Shown here piece after piece: positions 10,135 to 22,560 of a stretch of DNA of 64,000 bases. Numbering within the stretch: the stretch's first letter is position 1; the number at the start of each line of letters is the position of its first letter. The notes beneath the pieces were generated by a model. That model searched no databases. It was not told the origin of the DNA and saw nothing but the letters and a program-made list of their open reading frames with translations. Origin of the DNA: Hexactinellida sp. DTS-2022 (taxonomy: Eukaryota > Porifera > Hexactinellida); NCBI GenBank assembly GCA_028753945.1, contig JAPNXP010000011.1:1674001-1738000 (forward strand). Reading direction: 5' to 3'. A program made the translations under genes and the position numbers.

Positions 10135-10500
10135 CTATATTTGTTTGTATGTTCCGAGTTGATTGAAGAAACTGGACGGTTTCCAAATGTGATTTTTGGC
10201 ACATAGAGATAACCTTTGGCACCCGCCAACAAGTTGAGGTTTCTACTCAAAATTTCTCATACATCGACAATTTATGACGTCATTGTCACATTTCGAGAAC
10301 CCTGAAAATTAATTTAATCGAACATAGTTCGCGCCCAGGAAGAGATAAAATCTTAAAATTTAATAGAACATTAATGATGCGGACACGTTGGTCACACCAG
10401 ATCGCAAATATGCTTACTCATTGTCGCATGATGACGTAATCAATCAATTTCACATTGTTAAATTTGACTATTTTAAGCCTCTATACGCTTCAGATTCACT

Positions 10501-11290
10501 TTAAAAGCACGCATAGTTGCTTTATTGATGGGAAATATATTAGGATTTAGTGATAGGTCTCATATTTTGATTTTATCCTCCTTCAAATAAATTGATATTG
10601 TAAATGGACCATGGATTATATCTAAATGGATTAATATGCGTATTGCGTACGTATTATACGCTAATGATGTAATCAAGGATATTTACAAGTAAATTCATTG
10701 GGATATTTTTTAATCTTAATGTAAATAGAAGAAGCTAGCAATTTATCAAATTTGGACTTTACAGACTTACTATGAGTCGAATAACAATACCAGAATATAT
10801 ACATATTATATATTATATTAATTAAAAATATTATACGCAAATGAATACATATCAAATAAACACGTATTAAAACTAGTAATAATTTAATACATACTGTCGT
10901 ATGAAATCCAAATTGATTTTCGCATGAACTACATTCAACAACAACATGACACTATGTGACAAATTTAGCTATTCTTCTCAACAAGGGTACATTATTAAAA
11001 TAATAGTTAAATTTACAAGAGTTCTTACTTTTTAATTTTTAACTGTAACATCTTTGAGAATTTGAGTTTAGAAAGGCCTATACTAACCAAGTTTTTAACT
11101 ATAAATTCTTTGAGATATTAAGATTTTTGTCTTGGTGTTCTAATTACTAATTAAATTACATTAATATGCCCAAAAAGTGAAACGCGGTCCCCTAAGAGGG
11201 AATACTGAAAGTTCTGGTGGCAAGATGAGGAGAATACGGATGGTTGAAACAAATGACGAGCGACTCCTTCGATTGCAACAGATGCGTGAT
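10501..11290. other. No gene recognised
   Basis: A+T-rich sequence between H1 and the Helitron fossil. Open frames here are short and without motifs. Confidence 0.5.
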
Positions 11291-13860
11291 AGAGACTGCT
11301 GCGTTTGCTAATCCAGATCCCAAAATATACACGGGGACGTCTCCAAGAGCAGTGCAAGCGTAATATACTTACCTTGCGAAAAGATACGCCAAACAAGAGA
11401 AAGGCCAGGATACGAGGTATCGTTTCTCGGCAGGGCTCACGTTTGCTATATGAGACTCCCAAGAAGAGAGTTGCACGTTGCTTTGATCTTCAAGAGCGAA
11501 CGGCCTCTCGGCTGAGTAAGGAAACGGACGAGAAGCGCGAAGTCCGTCTTATTGATAAGCGAGAGCGAAAGGCTGAGTTGTATGCTAAGAGGGTTAAATC
11601 CCGGATTGCTGTAAACTTTGCCAGATCCAAAACTGCCTCTGAAGTTCCAGATTGTATTGTACAAAAATATTCAGTTGGCAGTTTGACTTTCAGCTACTCT
11701 GTTTGTCTGGTAAAGTTTTTATGAAAGTGAAAAGCTATCGGGTAGTACTAAGTTGCGTTACAAGTTGACCCGCGTGGAAGAACGTTTCGAGATTAAATCA
11801 GAGCATACAACTCCGCTCTAGCGTTTGCTTCTCTTGGAGTGAACTTAGACAAGGGGCTGGCTAATGCTAAGGATGGGGTGTACACATTCCGTATAAACGG
11901 AACAGTGCACCATTTGATCGGCCAGTTGATGTCTCGAAAAGGCGAGTCACCCTGCTTTGCGGAGATCTATATACATGATGGTACTCCTGAGGCTGAGCTT
12001 GAGACCGTGAGCGGCATTTAGGAGAGGCTTCTCTCCCAGAGTTGAATGGTTACAATTTATGCTGCATGAGTATAACCCATATGTCTCTTTCTTCAGATAG
12101 GGAGTAGATCTGATGCGAGAGCAGGGGGACGCTGACGTGAGAATGATTATCCGAGCAGAAGGTGCTCTGGATCCTCGACGTTACAATGCGCCTACAAAAC
12201 CTGAAGTAGCTGTTATCATGCCAGGTGATGGCTATGGAGAGGAGGTGGCCAGCAGAGATATAGTGTTGCACGCGGACAGGCGGTCTTCAGCGTATAATAA
12301 GGACTCACCGCGCTTATGCTGAAATGCATTATGTCTTGATCTTCCCTTTAGGCAGGTGAAAATCCTCACGCTCGAGGTAAGGGTTGTGTCACCGCTATGT
12401 ATGGAGTACTATTCATACCGTCTGATGATCAGGAGCAAATAAAGTCGGCTGAATCTCTGTGGTAGACTCTTTCATCAGTACACTGTTGATATGTATGCCA
12501 ATATAGAACAGCAGAGGCTAAATTACATCAAGATGAACCAGCAGCAGATTCGAGTGGATCTTTACTGTGGGTTGTCTGATGCAGTTGCTGCAGGTGATAC
12601 AGACTCAAGAGAACTGGGACGTAAGGTTGTCCTTCCTTCTTCCTACACTGGTAGTCTTCGACAAATGTTTGAGTTGTACCAGGATGCGATGAGTATAGTC
12701 AGGAAATATGGTAAGCCAGACTTATTCATTACATTTACGTGTAATCCGAAGTGGGAGGAGATTACGTCTGCCCTCCTATTAAATCAGAAAACGAGCGATC
12801 GTCCTGATTTGATAGTACGAGTCTTCAGATTGAAGTTGCGAGAATTACTTCGGCATTTTTTGATAAAGCATGTACTGGGCAAACCACTAGCGCATGTGTA
12901 TACCATTGAATTGCAGAAGCGTGGTCTGCCTCACGCTCACATTCTTATTATACTCACTGACCGGGATAAGCCTAGAGACCCGCTTGAGTGTGATCGAATT
13001 ATTTGTGCTGAGCTTCCGGACCCTAACCTGCAACCTCGACTGCACTCTATCGTTAGACGCTGTGTGATGCATGGTCCATGTGGTGTAGCAAAAAAGAGTG
13101 CTCCTTGCTTAAGGGACGGGAAGTGCTCTAAGAAAAACCCAAAGGCATTTTCAGCAATCACACAACTGCTGAAGATGGCTACCCCAATTATCGTCGTAGA
13201 GACAATGACCGTGCTGTTAATGTGGGCGGGCGAAGATTGATAATAGGTGGGTAGTACCATACAATCCCTTTCTGTCATTGAAATTTAATGCTCATATTAA
13301 CGTGAAAATTTGTAGTACAGTGACTTCTGTCAAGTACCTGTACAGGTACGTGTACAAGGGACACTATAGAGCAGTTGTTGAATTCAAATCAGGCAGTGAG
13401 GCTGTGGAAACGGCTGACACCAAGCGTGTTGATGAATTCAAATCGGGCAGTGAGACTGTGAAAACTGCGGACACCAAGCGTGTTGATGAATTCAAATAAG
13501 GTAGTGAGACTGTGAAAACTGCTGACACAAAGCGTGTTGATGAAATATCAAACTATTTGGAGGGTCGGTATGTTTCTGCTACAGAGGCGTGTACCGTATC
13601 TTTGCATATGATCTCCATGCTAATCTGCCGCATGTGTTGAGGTTAGCTGTAAATCTGGAGAATCAGCAGCCGGTATATTTCGCTGAGGAGACTGAATACA
13701 CGGATATATTGAGTAAACAGCGGCACACAACTCTGACTGGATGTTTTGGCAAACCAGACCTTCCATAGCGCTAGGGATATAACTTACACAAATTTTCCTG
13801 ATATATTTGTGTGGGATAAATCTGAGTGTAATTGAAAACCAAGGGTAAAGAGGCATGGTA
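11291..13860 (+). pseudogene. Decayed Helitron: N-terminal and Rep regions
   Basis: Fragments run in the order of a Helitron protein. A basic Arg/Lys-rich N-terminus lies at 11305-11720. INGTVHHLIGQLM...ETYIHD-like text (actually AEIYIHDGTPEAEL) follows near 11900-12010. DVRMIIRAEGALDPRRYNAP and PEVAVIMPGDGYGEEVASRD lie around 12130-12265. The Rep domain frame is at 12491-13240, with PDLFITFTCNPKWEEI and KRGLPHAHILIIL (the His-x-His nickase motif). Then come NRWVVPYNPFLSLKF, KYLYRYVYKGH and EGRYVSATEA, ending about FPDIFVWDKS near 13830. The helicase half is absent, so the copy is truncated as well as broken by several frame changes. Helitrons move by rolling-circle replication; this copy cannot supply the protein. 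Confidence 0.9.
13381..13542 (+). repeat. 54-bp tandem triplication inside the Helitron Rep reading frame
   Basis: Three consecutive 54-bp units begin AATTCAAAT at 13381, 13435 and 13489. Each encodes 18 residues ending in TADTKRVDE. The length keeps the frame, though the third unit has gained a TAA. Most likely a local expansion after or shortly before inactivation. Confidence 0.9.
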
Positions 13861-14456
13861 CCATGATTGGCCGCATGTATTTTGAAATCGGAATATTTTG
13901 TCATCGGATAAGTGTGTCTGATGTGAATTTAATGAAGTTATCTTTGTGCAAAAATTAAAATCCCACAGGTTTATTTTGCCGCAGGATTTGGTGTAATATC
14001 CGAGTATTTTTTATTCTATTTAAAGACAAATCACTTCTTGAAAGTATTATTTGCTTATCAATCAGTTTTTTGTGATATTTAAGAGTAATATACAAAGTGA
14101 TACCTAGTAGTGTCAGAATGAGTTTTGACTGTTCTTCTGTACATTTCTATGGTATTATCGGATTTATTAGTCGTGTCGGATTTTCTAGTTGGATTATCTA
14201 GTCGGATCAACCATGAAAAGATTTGGGGAAAGTCATCTGACTTAGACTAAATGATGTACACTGTTACACCAATTGACAATATATTAACTACAAAATTAAC
14301 CTATTGTGACTCATTTAGTCTTCATTATAGTGTTGTTTAATTAGAATCATGAATCAAATCAATGATTTGTATTGATAAAATTCATGATTTTAATTAATTT
14401 GTAATGAATTCCGTAAAGTTACAATAATAATACCATTAAAAGAACAGATTACTTAG
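13861..14456. other. No gene recognised
   Basis: A+T-rich sequence. I see no repeat shared with the rest of the window and no credible coding. Confidence 0.45.
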
Positions 14457-14580
14457 ATGGAGCTCAGTTACTGGTAACTGAACTGCCATATAAGGAATTG
14501 TTTCAATTCTAAAAGATCCATAAGCTTAGAAATGAAATTTAGAATAAAACTTACTTCAGTTACCAGTAACTCAGCTCCAT
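14457..14580. mobile_element. Short snap-back element, 124 bp
   Basis: ATGGAGCTCAGTTACTGGTA at the left is repeated inverted at the right end (TACCAGTAACTCAGCTCCAT). The stem is about 25 bp. No clear target duplication. Confidence 0.6.
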
Positions 14581-14612
14581 ATAAGTATTTTGTATAAAAG
14601 AATTCCTTAAAG

Positions 14613-15400
14613 CAGTAATCCGCAACCTTTTTGAATCTCGAGGCCAATTTTCTATAGCCCACAGCTGTGCCGGCCACAAAAAGTGTATCACTTATTTGGT
14701 GGTTAATGTAGTAGTACAGTCGAAATCGAGTTTTTTTGCACCCCCTAAATGCATGGAAAAAGAGGCAAAAAAACAGAAACGCAAAAAAGCAATATTTAAC
14801 ATTATACAGTGCTATGAGGTTATGAAGAAACAAAGAGAAGCAAGGAGGCAAAATAACCCGGAGAGGCAAAAAACCCCGATTTCGACTGTATAGTATACTA
14901 AATGTTTATTGTTCAAAAAGGTGGATAACCTTAATTAACAAATTGCGCATAATATAATGAAATATTTTCCATTAAATGTCAACGTAAAATTAGCAGACTA
15001 GGCTCTGAATAGCGACGAAATATTTCATATAAACTGTCACAGAAATTTTGGTCCCCTTGGAAAATTGGTACCTCTGAGTTATTTTTATTTAGTTACTCAA
15101 TAATTAATTAGGCAGAATTAACTTGATGGATGATAAGATTTGGGAGACTCAAGATCTGATACAAGACGTGTACCAGTACCAAAAATGTCTGTCACTGGAA
15201 AATTGATCACCCGAGAAAATGGTCAGATGGTCTGATTTTCGGTGGAAAATGGTCCTAGGAACATTATATAATGCAATATAGCATGGAACTTCAAATCCAT
15301 AAGAGATTATATAAAACTATTATTGTCTGTAATTCTGGCGGGCGCAAAAAGTAATTTTCCGGCCGCATGCGGTCAGCAAATTATGGGTTGCGGAACACTG
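14613..15400. mobile_element. hAT-like non-autonomous element, 788 bp
   Basis: The ends CAGTAATCCGCAACC and GGTTGCGGAACACTG are inverted repeats. The flanks CCTTAAAG and CCCTAAAG match at 7 of 8 positions. GGCCGGCCACA-type words near the ends are usual in hAT elements. The interior carries a nested pogo-like MITE at 14717-14888 and no transposase. Confidence 0.85.
14717..14888 (+). mobile_element. pogo-like MITE, CAGTCGAAATCG family, copy 1
   Basis: The ends CAGTCGAAATCG and CGATTTCGACTG are flanked by TA. The 172-bp interior contains CCCTAAATGCATGGAAAAAG and is close to the copy at 35816-36002. It lies within the hAT-like element and is younger than it. Confidence 0.9.
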
Positions 15401-18400
15401 CCCTAAAGTATCAAAGTATAATCTACAAGGGTTGTCCTATTATTAATAGGGATGTTTAGTAAAGTATAAATATCAAAAAGCCGTAGTGCTCAAAATTGAA
15501 ATTTGTAGGTAGAATTCCATAACAAGAATGTATTGTGCTACATATTGAATTATACTAGATAGAAGTAACTTGTAAAAGTTCTATTGCTTTATAAATTTTA
15601 TAGTTTTAGTATCATTGAAAAAGCAAAAGTCGTATGGTGTTTCGTTTGCATGAAGAGGAGTCGGGAGGAGAAATTCTTCGTGAATTACGAGAAGCTTATG
15701 GGGACAATTGTGCTGTCTAACCCACTGTCTACTTGTAGATATAATGATACCAATATGGCTAGGAAACGGTTGATGAGTACGAATACCGTATATATTCCAC
15801 GGGACGGGAAACCAAGTTAATATCAACCTGATCATCCCTATCATTGATACAGATGGGCATCTTATGTTCAGACAGATATAAGAGATCCTGGGAATATCTA
15901 AACCCATGGGCGCCGAAACTCTCAAACGATAGGGGGGGTGTGACGTAATATTCAAATGTGAAAGTTCAAAAAACAATGCTTATGGGGATAAAATCAATGT
16001 TTGATGGGCATAATTGTAAAGATATATAGTTCATCCACTGATATTTATACAAACTCGTTATGGAATCAATAATTTTCAATTTTTTTCCCTTTAATTCTCC
16101 TCGGCCAGGGGGGGTGACACCCTCCCTGACCCCCCCCTTTCGGCGCCTTTGTATAAACCTACCATACATCGCGTTGCATTCTAGTCGAGGACTTGAAAAT
16201 GAGCCGAGTTGTTTCTAGTTGGGTGCCAAAACTTTGCACCGATGAAAATAAGCGCCAACGGAAGATAAGGGGCGGTTGCAGGTTCTGGCCAGGTCGGGGC
16301 AGGGGAGGATCTTTGAGTGAATCCTGAGCATGTCCCAAACAATAATACCAACAATTTGGGCAGGGGCCGAGAAATAAATATTATAATTTGGGGCTTCTCT
16401 TCTCCCCGGGATGCCCGGTACCCCCCAGCTGGGGGTAGATGTCAGTGCCAATTAATGATATCCTAGAAAGGTGAGGAGTTTCTTGATCGCGAGTAACCAG
16501 AGACGAATCATGGTACAACTTCCACCAAACCCTTTCAGAGTTCTGCCGGAAAGAGAATGTCCAGCGTATTCTGGGATATAAAGGGTCTGATAAAACAGGC
16601 TTCAATAGTGGCTACACAGTGATCAAAGAAGGAGAAAAATTGTGAAAATTCGGGTGTTAAATTAAATTATTTCACTTCCTATGCAAACAGCATACTCGAA
16701 AACTAGAAAAACCTTCCACAGCGGATAATCATTAGGAATCATTCCAATTTCACCTATCTGGAATCATAGATATGATATCAACTTCCTGGTTAAATTTAAG
16801 TTGGCAAAAATATCATTTTCTCTTTCAATCTCTAGGATTGCTTAAATAAATAGCAACATCAATGTGATGACATGTTTCGAAAGTATTTCTGATCTCCTTC
16901 AAATGATAAAAACATTGTACAAACTCATCAACTAATAATACTGATTTTCCTCTTCTCCACATTTCCCTTCGTTGAAATTAATTTAATGTATTGTTAGCTA
17001 ATCAAAAGTCAAAAATATACACTTGACTCATTGAGAATTGCTTAATAAACATGAATAATTAGTCATTCATTTACCCTATAAATTAAAACCATATTTAGAC
17101 CCGCAGACACCCGCATACATTATTATTTTACGATGGAAGTCCGATAAAATACAAGAATTTTCGCATTTTGATTTACTTAGTAATATATTATTATATTATG
17201 GTATGTTTATAATATATAGCTATGATGATATATTTCATGAATCAACTGAATTTAGACAATATAACATACAACATAATTAGGCTTACTACATACACCGTAT
17301 TTTATCAGCAATATCTTGTGTTTGGTGTTGTATAATCTCGTTGCTAGGTTTCTACTTTTATTTTCTTGTTAGATCAGTTTCATAGGTCTAAAACGTCAAC
17401 AATCGTTTCTGAAAGCATCATAATGACGTCATAATTCGAAGCATTGAAGCCATTAAAAAAATATGTTCGATTGACAGTGTATTTGACACCTTATGATTGA
17501 GAAAGGATACAAGAATAATATACTATATACGTGTACAGTGTTCTAAAAAAACGCTCTTTTCTGGACTTTAATGCCTTTTTCTATTAACTGAAGGACGCAT
17601 AATTAACAAATTTCTGTGTTAGTGCGAATACTAATTTACTGTCTACAGTCACTAAAATACTTATTCCACAACTCTTTTACATGGTTATATGTAATTAATT
17701 TAATGATTTTTTGGTATCTAAGAATTCCTAGATACCACACTTCAGTTATCAGCATTCATTTTGGTATAAATCGTTTGTGTATTTAGCATTGGTTTCCACT
17801 CTCAAAGGTCGTAAATTCAACAATCGGTGGTGATTTCTTTAGAATCTTTCTCTTGGATATAGAAGCTGTAGGATTTCTTTAAATTGTCTGTCTCTTGGAT
17901 AGAGAAGGTCTCAATTTAATGCCCTTTTCTGGGGAGAAAAAAAAGTTTTTTCTCGATTTTTCGGGGTGGTCTTTTCTGGAATAACTGATTATATTGTTCT
18001 AAAACGTATTTTAAAATCGTTTTCTCCTGATTTGACATTCATGACCACTGTGGGCTATTATAGAACCGAGTTGAAAGAACTGCTGGCAAAGTGAAAAACT
18101 AAGCAGTAAATTATCATCCAAAATGATTTTGCTAGACCCATCCCAGTCTCTAATTATTAATACTAATATATGTCATAACAAAATTGTATTGAGGTTCTGT
18201 TGTACGAAATAGTTTGTAAATATCACGACTTTTAAATTAAAAAACAAGATATTTCAAAGGTATTTTGGAATAAAAGTGCACACACCAGAGCACGATCCAT
18301 AAAAAGGAACACAAAAATAACATGAGGTACTAACATAGAACTAGAAATGTAAACAAGTGGCCACTGTCTACAGAGAGAGCAGGAAATGTGAACTGCCCCT

Positions 18401-18777
18401 GTAAGGTACAATAAAGCAAAGGATACTCGTTGCACCAAATAAAAACCGTATGAATATATGCAGTGGTGCTTGCGTAATTGCAACTGACATTTTGCACCAA
18501 TTTTTCCTACGAATAGGCGAAACTGCTAAAAAAGCTCTCTTGGTTACTGAAAGACATGCTAATATACCAATAAAGCTACTAAACCAATTGCTATTAGTCT
18601 AACAGTCTAATCCAAGAGTCATGAAAAGTAGTAACATATTGATTAAATAATAAGTTAATGAATTTACATGACTTAGATAATAATTTTTCTTCATGTATCT
18701 AGTAAATAGGTCAATGATGAAAAAAACAAAAAATTTGCATAGAAAACGAGGAAAGCAGAACTATAATAAATATATAC
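15401..18777. other. Intergenic or intronic; weak repeat traces, no gene
   Basis: 15908-16147 is bounded by GGGCGCCGAAA and TTTCGGCGCC with G and C runs just inside, probably a small inverted-repeat element. 16260-16600 is locally G+C-richer without recognisable coding. 16600-18777 is A+T-rich with no motif I can name. An open frame at 18232-18483 (minus) has hydrophobic stretches but no family resemblance. Confidence 0.4.
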
Positions 18778-19116
18778 CTCTTTAGTATTTCCCTTATCCA
18801 AATATTTGAGAAATTGTCCATTATTGAAATTCCAAATTTTTACTTCTCCATTATTACTACCTGTAATCAGTCTTCTACCAGAATTATCAAACGACATACA
18901 AGTAATTCCACCTCCATTATGCAAATCTGTATATTCAAAATGAAAGTTACCAGTTGATAAATCCCAGATTTTGACTACTGATGAGTCACATGCAGTAACA
19001 ACACAATCAAAACATCTATTATATAAAGCACATATAACAGGTGAATGATGGGAGGAACAATTCAATTGAAACTGAGTGTTAAAAGTAAAAATTGTGGGAA
19101 AATCACTACAAACTAC
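18778..19116 (-). CDS. WD40 exon C of WDR49/WDR64-like host gene
   Basis: A 339-bp exon (113 codons, phase 0 at both ends) runs from the acceptor TTATTAATAG to the donor GAG|GTATAT. It starts VVCSDFPTIFTFNTQF and continues directly from exon B, which ends NYNQL. Two WD40 blades are visible: ...VVTACDSSVVKIWDLSTG and ...LITGSNNGEVKIWNFNNG, each with the blade-closing W-D or W-N. The text CMSFDNSGRRLITGS is typical of WDR49/WDR64-family beta-propellers, which are usually linked to cilia or sperm tails. The next exon, expected in phase 0 below 18778, was not found in this window. Confidence 0.9.
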
Positions 19117-19737
19117 CTATTAATAAAATGAAAATAAATAAAACAGGTAATTAAATGGATAATTATTGAAAAACATTTGAAATTTTTAACAACATTTCTA
19201 ATAATAAAATGTGAATGGTCTTACAGGGAGTGTCAACCAATTTTTACCTACCCAGGTCAAACGTAAATTGAGTAAAACATCAGTGCTCCCGATGAGTCAT
19301 GACTTTTCGCTAAAGAGATTTTGAGTAAACTTATTTATTTTATTAAACACATGGATGACATGGATCCCAAGGTATTAAAAAAGTATTTCAATTTTGCTTT
19401 GTACTAAAATTCAATATTCAATGTATTAAAATTCATTTTCACATTCCTGGGCTAGCGAGAGTTTAATTCATTATTCCATACTAATTCTGCTAAATGATCT
19501 GAAATAAATATTTCACAAAATAGTAAATAGAATTGACGAAGCGGTATGCATACACACTACTCGGTCAAAGGAACAATGATTTTTATGCAGGACATCTAGC
19601 CTTACAATAACGTTGGTAGATGCTTTAAAATGTCCATCTCAATAAAACGATATTATAAGTTCTGTATAATTTAATTAAAAGAAATTATTAATTTAATTTT
19701 AGGCTGTTAAACTCATTAGATATATAATGAGCTAGTT
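19117..19737. other. Start of the intron between WD40 exons B and C
   Basis: A+T-rich intron sequence upstream of exon C in transcript order. No element recognised. The whole intron runs 19117-29985 and holds the elements listed below. Confidence 0.6.
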
Positions 19738-21593
19738 CAGTGGTCCGAAAACTTTTTTCAATAGAAGTCCCCTTCTCAATCAGCGAATTTTAGCGGACTT
19801 CTACGGTTAATTTGGATATAGAAATGTAAATGAACTGGCCATGAACATTTCAGTATCATATTATAATTTCCGAGAACGTGTTGAAATCCTAAATTTGCAT
19901 TTTATTGAAATCATCATTGAAAATATTTTAATGTAAAGTAAAGAAGAGTGAAACATATGCGACATATTCATCGACATTATTTAACAGAAATAATTGTAGC
20001 GCAAACTTTTAACTTAGAAACAATGTTTGTCAGTCCATTCCTGAGATCGTTATGAATAACAAGACGATTGCGAGCCTTAGCTTTGATGACAGGGACTGCA
20101 CTGAAAGCTGCTTCCGCTAAGTATGTTGTTTCAAACAGTAAGATACAATTATTTAATGAGATGGTGTTAAGAATTGGAGCCAGTATATGTCCTTTTTCAA
20201 TCCAGAAGTATATAAAGCCCCTTTATCGCAAAATCGCTTGCAGCTATGTTATTTTGTATATCTCTCAAATCTTCAATTCTTGCCAGAAATGTGAGAAACA
20301 TCTTCCGTAGTAGCAGTGAACGGGTCGATCACCAACTTATGTTTTGCAGGATCCTGAATTTCCATGAAGCGCGTAATCATTTCGGACTCTACATTCGTCA
20401 TATGCCTCACAAATTCTTTTATCAAGGAGATGATTAAGTTTCCTCAAGAATTTCGCTGAGACCCGGAAACATCTCAGTATTACCACGCTGAAGTTAATCA
20501 CACCAGAGTTTGGGGCGCTTACAAAAGGCATTCATTACTTGTTTACAATCAATAACTGTAGTTTCAGCGCCTTACAATTTCAAATTTGCATGGTTGAAAT
20601 TATAAAAAATGTCAGACAAACGCAACATGAACTCGTGTGACTCGAACTCACATTCAGTATCTCTCAGAAATTCTGTGACTTTGTTACACAATTAAAAAAA
20701 GTTGTCCAATGACACGTCCACGAGAGAGACACCTTACTTCAGTATGCAGAAGTAGAGTTGTATGTTTCTCATCAGAACATAGCTCAGAGAAATGTCGTGA
20801 GGTTTGAGAAGATTTATCGCTTTACGTAAACGTTCATCACATTGTGTTCAAATGGCCGCCAATGTTGTCTAATAATAAAGCAATGCATGATTCGGCAGTG
20901 AGGTGCAACAGCTTTCAAACGAGTGTGTTAGCCAATATTCTTCCTCTCATCGCTGCAGCACCGTCAGTGCAACATCCTACCAGGTTTTCATAATTAAGAT
21001 TGTGTTCTTTGAAGAAACAATCTATAGCAGCAAAGATTTCCGCACCTCTTCACTGAGTGAAGTATTTCATTTTGCAGATTATTGTTTTAAATATCTAACA
21101 TTTATGAGAAGTAGTGCCTCACCAGAAACAGTAGAAGGCTCCTCAAGCTTTATTTGCAAATTGGACTCTCGAACTTTATCTAGAAGTTGTTGCTGGAAAT
21201 TTTGAGCCATGACATCGATCCTCCTCTTCAGAGTTTCGGGTGATATAGAAAGGCTCTTGATCTTGTTTGCTACTTGTTCACCACACAACAACGAAGTAAT
21301 TAGTAAGTAAGATAGTTTTAGTAGTTCCACTTCGATGGTAGGGGGATTTTTGTATTTCGCGATGTTATTCACACCAACTACGATGCTTGTGCAGCAATAA
21401 CAAGGTCTTTGTTTTGCTGAGATAATGAATCCGTTATGATTGTGATCCTCTTAGCAATATATAGCACTCTCTTGCGCTGAAAGAAAAAATTATATATACA
21501 CCGTACATAATATTTTAGAGAGTCGATATGCTTATAATTATACTCAGGTAGATGAATGTAGTTAAAAGGGCGGTAACTAGATTGGGTAAGGAC
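19738..21593 (-). pseudogene. hAT transposase fossil (ZBED/Charlie-like)
   Basis: On the minus strand a hAT transposase can be followed in pieces: AAQASIVVGVNNIAKYKNPP, then ISPETLKRRIDVMAQNFQQQ, then VGCCTDGAAAMRG (the hAT Cys-Thr-Asp-Gly block), and near the C-terminus a dimerisation-region remnant with AEAAFSAVPVIKAKARNRL and DLRNGLTN. This resembles the ZBED5/SCAND3/FAM200-type group. It is broken by many stops and frame changes. The sequence from 19738, CAGTGGTCCGAAAACTTTTT, looks like a Charlie-type terminal repeat and would be the element's 3' end. The 5' side is cut by the fold-back insertion at 21594; no matching left end was found beyond it. Confidence 0.82.
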
Positions 21594-21689
21594 CATAGAC
21601 TCCTTAAGTAAAGGACTGGAACTTCGCGATCTCGGGGGTTTTATCTTGAGTCTGAGAGGCTCCAATTATAAAAATTGATAAAGAATTAA

Positions 21690-22098
21690 GTTCCGGTCTC
21701 CAAATGTGATTTTTGGATATAGGGGTAACTTTTGGCACCCGTCAACAATTTGAGGTTTTCACTGAAAATTTCTCACACCTCGACAAGTTATGACGTCATA
21801 GTCACATTTCGAGAACCCTGAAAAGTCACTTAATCGCACATAATTCGCGCACTCTGAGAGATAAAAATCTGAAAATTTAATAGAACATGCACATTAATGA
21901 TGCGGATACTTTGGTCACACCAGATTGCCAATATGCTTACTCATTATCACGTGATGACGTAATCACTAAAATTTCACATTTTTGAATTTGACTATTTAGG
22001 CCTATTTACGCTATATAATCAATGTTAGAAGTGTATAAACCATACACCAACCGCAAAGCGATTGGTGTGTGGTTGGATTCTTCCGCGAAGCGCATTAG
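21690..22098 (+). repeat. Helitron-like repeat H2 (left arm of fold-back)
   Basis: It contains the family body (CCAAATGTGATTTTTGG, TTATGACGTCAT, ACATTAATGATGCGGA) and the 3' hairpin. The tail is shortened between two GCGAAGCG words and ends CATTAG instead of CGCTAG. The first part of the 5' end is missing. Confidence 0.75.
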
Positions 22099-22136
22099 TA
22101 TCTATATAGATTGATGCTACAGTATATCTAAATAGA

Positions 22137-22560
22137 CTAGGGCGCTTCGCTTGCTAGGTCTCTTTGCGGCAGAACCCAACCACACACCAACCGCTTTGCG
22201 GTTGGTGTATGGTTTACATACTTCTAACATTGATTATAAAGCGTAAATAGGCCTAAATAGTCAAATTTAAAAATGTGAAATTTTAGTGATTACGTCATCA
22301 TGTGATAATGAGTAAGCATATTGGCAATCTGGTGTGACGAAAGTGTCCGCATCATTGATGTGCATGTTCTATTAAAATTTAAGATTTTTATCTCTTAGAG
22401 GGCGCGAATTATGTGTGATTAAGTGAATTATTAGGGCTCTCGAAATGTGACAATGACGTCATAACTTGTCGAGGTGTGAGAAATTTTGAGTGAAAACCTA
22501 AAATTGTTGACGGGTGCCAAAGGTTACCCCTATATGCCAAAAATCACATTTGGAAACCGG
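22137..22560 (-). repeat. Helitron-like repeat H3 (right arm of fold-back)
   Basis: Inverted partner of H2, separated from it by 38 bp. Its 3' terminus is CTAG when read on the minus strand, preceded by GCGAAGCGCC-like text and the ACCAACCGC hairpin. It retains the tail segment that H2 has lost. Confidence 0.75.

Larger units (their letters stand above)
9406..10500 (+). mobile_element. Helitron-like repeat H1, interrupted by two MITEs
   Basis: The 5' phrase ATAAAACACAAGGGTGGGTA (from 9408) and the body from 10140 (TTTGTTTGTATGTTCCGAG, then TTATGACGTCATTGTCACA) are shared with copies at 21690, 22137, 28515, 29006, 49577 and 54890. A pogo-like MITE (9443-9616) and a GAGTTG-rich element (9624-10134) separate 5' phrase and body. 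This copy lacks the hairpin-rich 3' end found in others, so it is truncated. It is non-coding. Confidence 0.65.

Noticed and set aside
12887-13278. Minus-strand frames of 61 and 113 codons
   Set aside because: They are antisense to the Helitron Rep domain, whose plus-strand motifs are clear.
15580-15840. Possible mariner-type helix-turn-helix (text like GEILRELREAYGDNC)
   Set aside because: One short stretch with no catalytic block, no terminal repeats and frame breaks on both sides; too weak to list as a gene.
18232-18483. Hydrophobic 83-codon minus-strand frame as a membrane-protein exon
   Set aside because: No splice sites that join to the WD40 exons in phase and no family resemblance.
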